Below are positions 60,526 through 64,000 of a DNA stretch of 64,000 nt, piece after piece. The notes under the pieces were generated by a model that was given only the letters and a program-made list of their open reading frames with translations, was not told the DNA's origin and made no database searches. Source of the DNA: Halobellus sp. MBLA0158 (GTDB lineage: Archaea > Halobacteriota > Halobacteria > Halobacteriales > Haloferacaceae); the NCBI RefSeq assembly GCF_041477585.1, contig NZ_JBGNYA010000002.1, positions 119,521-183,520 on the forward strand, in the 5' to 3' direction. Each line of letters starts with the position of its first letter. Position 1 is the first letter of the stretch. Made by a program: the position numbers and the translations under genes.

Positions 60526-60825
60526 TCAACGACCCCGACGACCGCCACCGAAGCTGTTGAAGAAGTTGTAGGCAGCTAATCCGATCACGGCGACCGCAAA
60601 TATGGTCCCGATGCCTGAGGCAAGCTGGAATAATCCATAGCTGATCGAGAGCGATGTACCCAGCGTGTTGTAGGCATCAGCGAACGGACCGCTCGTACCC
60701 ATCGGCCTCAAAACCCAGTAGATCCGAGCGGCTACGTAGAATAACACACCGATAGCCAACGCTACGAATGGTCCCAAGACCAGCGTCCGAATCGCATCGA
60801 ACACATCGCCCTGTCCAGAGTTCAT
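60526..60825 (-). CDS. Small membrane protein
   Basis: A 99-residue protein with two or three helices (LVLGPFVALAIGVLFYVAARIY, GIGTIFAVAVIGLAAYNFF) and a Gly/Arg-rich C-terminal end. It overlaps the start of the adjacent gene by one base and is probably made with it. Small paired membrane proteins of this kind occur in haloarchaeal viruses and plasmids; the role is unknown. Confidence 0.6.
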   Translation of the reverse strand: MNSGQGDVFDAIRTLVLGPFVALAIGVLFYVAARIYWVLRPMGTSGPFADAYNTLGTSLSISYGLFQLASGIGTIFAVAVIGLAAYNFFNSFGGGRRGR

Positions 60826-61115
60826 CAGATGATCCTCCAGTTACCGATATCAGAGTGGAGCACCAGGAAGGCTCCACCAAGTGCGACAGCTGCAATCACG
60901 AACGGACTAGCTGCCAGAATCATTGGCCCCACAGACGCAGCGATGACACCTGCTACAGCAATCTTCGCCAACTTCAGCAACGTGGCATTCCCTTTCGTCG
61001 TCAAGCTACCATTCCCGAGATGGTAGCCAGCATTCGTTGAGTATCCGAACACCGGGGCCAGCAGCATCGCGGCTACAGCCCCTACAACCCCCGTCACGAG
61101 GAGACTGGTAACCAT
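60825..61115 (-). CDS. Small membrane protein
   Basis: A 96-residue protein with a signal-like N-terminal helix (LLVTGVVGAVAAMLLAPVFGY) and two further hydrophobic stretches. It is preceded by a TATA box and a palindrome at 61122-61147, so it is the first gene of a two-gene operon. Confidence 0.6.
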   Translation of the reverse strand: MVTSLLVTGVVGAVAAMLLAPVFGYSTNAGYHLGNGSLTTKGNATLLKLAKIAVAGVIAASVGPMILAASPFVIAAVALGGAFLVLHSDIGNWRII

Positions 61116-61121
61116 ACATTA

Positions 61122-61147
61122 AGTTCAAGAACTTTGAACTATAAAAG
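61122..61147 (-). promoter_or_regulatory. TATA box with overlapping palindromic operator
   Basis: On the minus strand CTTTTATA (61147-61140) is followed by the palindrome AGTTCAA (61140-61134) and TTGAACT (61128-61122), ending seven bases before the ATG at 61115. A protein bound there would cover the transcription start. Confidence 0.55.
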
Positions 61148-61289
61148 AGGTGTGGTAATTTACGGGGGTAAAAGATATGAAAACACCATTTCTGGAGGTA
61201 TTACTCCCTGAATTTTGGCTTGCCTTAAAATAAACTAGGTACTGGCAAACAAGTGAACTCCATCACCAATAGTCGGAGATAGGCTCCTC

Positions 61290-62294
61290 TCACCGCAGGC
61301 CGTCGATGAATTCCAGACTGTGGGAAAACATCCACTTCGCATCAGTAGTCTTCTTATGCGACAACATAATCTCCCAATCCTCCTCAGGAATCGTCGCTTG
61401 ATTCGGCCGCTCATCTGCTTCCCGAATCCCGGACTTCTGCGCCTCGTAAATCCGCTCCGTGCTCCATCGATTACCACGAATATAGTCCTCGTCAGGGTAA
61501 CACTGGCACATCCCCTCGATCAATTTCTCCAGATACTCACCCGCTCCGATCGGTCCAAATACTTCCTGGAACGCATTAAGTCCTTGAAACATATTTAGCT
61601 TCCAAACCTCCTGTCGGTCACTCAACTCACAAGATTCAATCTCTGTGTGCGGATACTGAGGCCCCACCTGGAACGTGTTCGGATCCAGCAGCACCAATAG
61701 CTTATCTGGACTCAAAGGACAGTAGACCTCCTTTCCATCGAAATCAAAACCGTCCATCTCGCGGTCTTCAGGGAACTCCTCCCGGTACACGACCACAGGC
61801 ACATCCGATGTAAAGAACGGGAGATCAGTAGAGTTCTCTACGATCCTCCATCCCATATGTTGGAACCCGATATATCGGTCATTCCCGTCGATATACATCA
61901 CGCTCTCCCAGAAATCATCTACATCCTTTCCAGCTGCCTTCCATAACTCCCCTCGCATTCTGTGATGGATCTTCGCTGCCGGAGACCTGTCCCTCTGAAA
62001 TGAGACAAACTGCGAAATATTCGCTATATCCTCGTCGGACAACTGCTCGCCGCTATCCAGCTTTCTTAACGAATTCACCATCGCTTTCTCCGCACGGTTC
62101 GTTGCATCACTCTCCAATAGACCCTCAGCGTAATTCTCTGAAGATGCAGCCTTCTTCACCGGATACCGCTCAATAGGATCATAATAGTCCCCGCCACCGT
62201 GTTGTTCGACCAGAGAATAACGAGATACCAAGCCCTCCTCTCCAGGAGCAAACAACCTCAAATAAGATTCCTGAACATAGTGCTCATTCACCAT
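61290..62294 (-). CDS. DUF4238-family protein
   Basis: A 334-residue protein with the DUF4238 features: the start NEHYVQESYLRLFAPGEEG, Phe/Arg-rich ISQFVSFQRDRSPA, and TDLPFFTSDVPVV in the middle. DUF4238 proteins are widespread and often lie in defence or mobile regions, but their activity is unknown. It follows a possible small membrane gene and the 62488-63720 gene on the same strand. Confidence 0.72.
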   Translation of the reverse strand: MVNEHYVQESYLRLFAPGEEGLVSRYSLVEQHGGGDYYDPIERYPVKKAASSENYAEGLLESDATNRAEKAMVNSLRKLDSGEQLSDEDIANISQFVSFQRDRSPAAKIHHRMRGELWKAAGKDVDDFWESVMYIDGNDRYIGFQHMGWRIVENSTDLPFFTSDVPVVVYREEFPEDREMDGFDFDGKEVYCPLSPDKLLVLLDPNTFQVGPQYPHTEIESCELSDRQEVWKLNMFQGLNAFQEVFGPIGAGEYLEKLIEGMCQCYPDEDYIRGNRWSTERIYEAQKSGIREADERPNQATIPEEDWEIMLSHKKTTDAKWMFSHSLEFIDGLR

Positions 62295-62321
62295 TCCTTA
62301 ATCCAGTATGACGTATCTCGC

Positions 62322-62468
62322 CTATTTCAGATTGTCCGTCACCACCGCGTACAGGAAGAACTTGACCAGGTTGCTGGTGTTCTCCGCAGCACCGAGACCG
62401 TATATTAGGTCGAGTGGGATTGAGAGCGTGAACACGAGATAGAACAGCCAGTTCGAGATTAGTTCCAA
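62322..62468 (-). CDS. Possible 48-residue membrane protein
   Basis: A TTG-initiated frame (LELISNWLFYLVFTLSIPLD, then LIYGLGAA and FFLYAVV) that would make one or two membrane helices. It sits between two genes of the same strand with 19 and 27 bases on either side. Coding by composition is convincing but TTG is a rare start. Confidence 0.35.
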   Translation of the reverse strand: MELISNWLFYLVFTLSIPLDLIYGLGAAENTSNLVKFFLYAVVTDNLK

Positions 62469-62487
62469 TGCCTGCTCAGTCTGCGTC

Positions 62488-63720
62488 CTACTCGTCCTCG
62501 GTCAGAACCTCTCTCAGATATGGCGTAACTCCAGTAGCTGCTATACCAGCAAGAGTCCAGTTGTTCGTGAGCGAGTACGCTATCCCAGCCATACACCCGA
62601 AGATAACAGAGGTCTGCTTCCCCTGTGACAAATTATTGAACCAGATACGAGTCGATCCTGTACCCAACATTGACTGCACAACTAACGCCGGAATCTCGAA
62701 GGCCAACTCCGTCGAAAACGCATCCGAATCCGGAAGAGTAGAATCTATCGTCGCATCTATAGGTCCAGTCTCTGGAGCAACTTCGCCAGTAGCCTCCAAC
62801 GACTCAGCCTCTACGCTCGTCTTCGACGCTTCATCAACAACCGGATCCTCAGAATCTGGGTACGCGTGGGAATGTGTAGTAGCAGCTGCAGTAGCATCTA
62901 TCGTAGGCTGCATCGCCGCCAAATCCGCGAGAACCGGCTCAGGAAACTGGACCCCCTTCATCGCATCAGAAAGCGCCAACGCCGCCGAGTGACCTATCAA
63001 ACTCTGCTGTTCTTCAATAGCAGCAGTCAACGGAGCCAAACTCTGAGCAAAAATCTCCTGATGCTGAGCAATCGCAGGTTGAAGAGCACTTGCTACCATC
63101 TGCTCCGTCCGAAACAGATCAGGACTTACAGCACCGGCCAGAGCTGAAACCTGGCTCTGCAACACCTCGTCGTGGATCTTCGGCATATTAGCAACAGCAG
63201 CAAGCGTCGAAGACGGAATCTCGAAGCTCGGAAACAGCCCACTCATATCCAGATCCAATTCTACACCCTCAAACCCTGATCGAGGAGTCTCCCTCTCCGG
63301 CGGCTCACCTACCTCCTCTTCCTGGATATCGTGCTCAAGATAGACCGCACCTATATACTCCCGTAACAAGTCCTCAACCGATTCACCTTCATCCTCTGGA
63401 TCAAGCGTTGTAACCTCACTTTCAAGAGAGAAGAACGACCGCCCTGGAATGACTGATTTAGAAGCAACAGCCATCGGAACCTCCTCAAAAATCAATCTGT
63501 AGACAGTGAGCGCCTCTTTCGTCCTCTCCAGAGACAAACCAACCTCATCAGAAACGGTCTCTACATCTTCCGACTCTCGCCACACTTCACCAGCCTCTCG
63601 AATAGTCTCAACCCACTCAAGCGACACCTGCTCCCGATGCTCTTCCCGGTCAGCTTTCAAAGCCTCCTCTAAATCATCAAAATCAGGCTCCTCAAACACG
63701 TCGTCCTCATCCTCAGCCAT
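62488..63720 (-). CDS. Hypothetical protein with C-terminal membrane segment
   Basis: A 410-residue protein. The N-terminal 100 residues are acidic with an HTH-like stretch (WRESEDVETVSDEVGLSLERTKEALTVYRLIFEEVPM). The middle is Ala/Ser-rich and probably filamentous or disordered (residues 180-330). A hydrophobic segment lies near the end (TSVIFGCMAGIAYSLTNNWTLAGIAATGV). The combination suggests a sensing part and a membrane part, but I do not recognise the family. ATG 63720 was chosen because it starts the acidic N-terminus. Confidence 0.6.
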   Translation of the reverse strand: MAEDEDDVFEEPDFDDLEEALKADREEHREQVSLEWVETIREAGEVWRESEDVETVSDEVGLSLERTKEALTVYRLIFEEVPMAVASKSVIPGRSFFSLESEVTTLDPEDEGESVEDLLREYIGAVYLEHDIQEEEVGEPPERETPRSGFEGVELDLDMSGLFPSFEIPSSTLAAVANMPKIHDEVLQSQVSALAGAVSPDLFRTEQMVASALQPAIAQHQEIFAQSLAPLTAAIEEQQSLIGHSAALALSDAMKGVQFPEPVLADLAAMQPTIDATAAATTHSHAYPDSEDPVVDEASKTSVEAESLEATGEVAPETGPIDATIDSTLPDSDAFSTELAFEIPALVVQSMLGTGSTRIWFNNLSQGKQTSVIFGCMAGIAYSLTNNWTLAGIAATGVTPYLREVLTEDE

Positions 63721-64000
63721 TACAGAACAGTATCTGTGGGTACGCAAAGAAAGGTTAGGACTGTCTTTTAAGCACGCAACGTCGTAGGTGGGTAAGGCGG
63801 CGCTCTTGGCTTGCTCTCGCGCTCAGTAGTGTTGGCAAACCGCCAGCAACGATGACCGTCATAGAGTGACCGATGGGCTCGCTGTATCGGCCACTTCGCA
63901 CATCTCGAACATAGTATTGTGAGCCGTGCCCTGGCACTCTCAACAGCTGCTGTTTTTCAGGGGCAGAAAGGACTGAGCCCCACCGTAGGCTCGTGATTTG
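63721..64000. other. Right-edge region without a supported gene
   Basis: The last 280 bases carry no convincing frame. GC content is higher again than in the genes just left of it. I see no tRNA, repeat or attachment site here. Confidence 0.4.

Noticed and set aside
1..64000. tRNA genes or a CRISPR array
   Set aside because: No T-loop-type GGTTCGAATCC with a matching cloverleaf and no regularly spaced repeat was found on reading both strands.

Overview
The window reads as haloarchaeal DNA (class Halobacteria). Proteins are strongly acidic, most older genes are GC-rich, several starts sit about 27 bases behind a TATA box with no leader, and there is a TFB, PriS/PriL-type primase subunits, HTH-MNT/HEPN and SHOCT proteins and an RPA-type OB-fold protein. 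No tRNA, rRNA or CRISPR array was seen. The mix of a tyrosine recombinase, conjugation genes, an element-borne primase and TFB, defence genes and many broken genes points to a megaplasmid or a large integrated conjugative element. I could not see its ends.

Layout. 1-3.2 kb: tail of an unknown gene, an MNT/HEPN toxin-antitoxin-like pair and a tyrosine recombinase. 3.2-24.3 kb: a patchwork of membrane transporters (two SLC13-type permeases, a sodium:neurotransmitter symporter, a LysE exporter with a damaged start), CPBP proteases, UspA proteins and a metal-handling block (two P1B ATPases, an HMA chaperone, an ArsR-like regulator with a PCEHC motif, a two-YHS permease, SHOCT proteins). Gene remnants lie between them (transposase, acetate-CoA ligase, SDR, xseA). 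24.5-38.5 kb: one tight ten-gene operon encoding a conjugation-type secretion apparatus (pilin-like and VirB6-like membrane proteins, a PrgI/VirB4-N protein, VirB4 and VirD4-like ATPases) that ends in a PriS/PriL-like primase pair.

38.7-42.4 kb: a large AT-richer STAND/NACHT-like NTPase, probably a defence gene. 43-48.3 kb: small accessory genes, a PD-(D/E)XK-like protein, a VapBC-like pair with a visible operator, and an RPA-like protein behind a perfect 19-bp hairpin. 48.9-54.4 kb is the most striking region. Two CBASS operons (CD-NTase plus Cap15 membrane beta-barrel effector) converge tail to tail with four bases between their stop codons. The second is preceded on the same strand by three overlapping genes: a small protein starting MGT, a small acidic protein and a QueC-like PP-loop enzyme with an intact four-Cys zinc site. 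This resembles a reduced Qat-type or QueC-CBASS module. 54.6-63.7 kb: TFB, zinc-ribbon and hypothetical genes, an HTH-led pair, small membrane proteins and a DUF4238 gene.

Three copies of an inverted repeat (TTAACCAACA, 21-23 bases, TGTTGGTTAA) lie 10-21 bases after plus-strand stop codons at 24.36, 43.58 and 56.69 kb and appear to be a family specific to this element. A C-run/GAGGGG/TGCGGGGC leader motif recurs before two or three accessory genes. Families were recognised by reading motifs; no searches were run.
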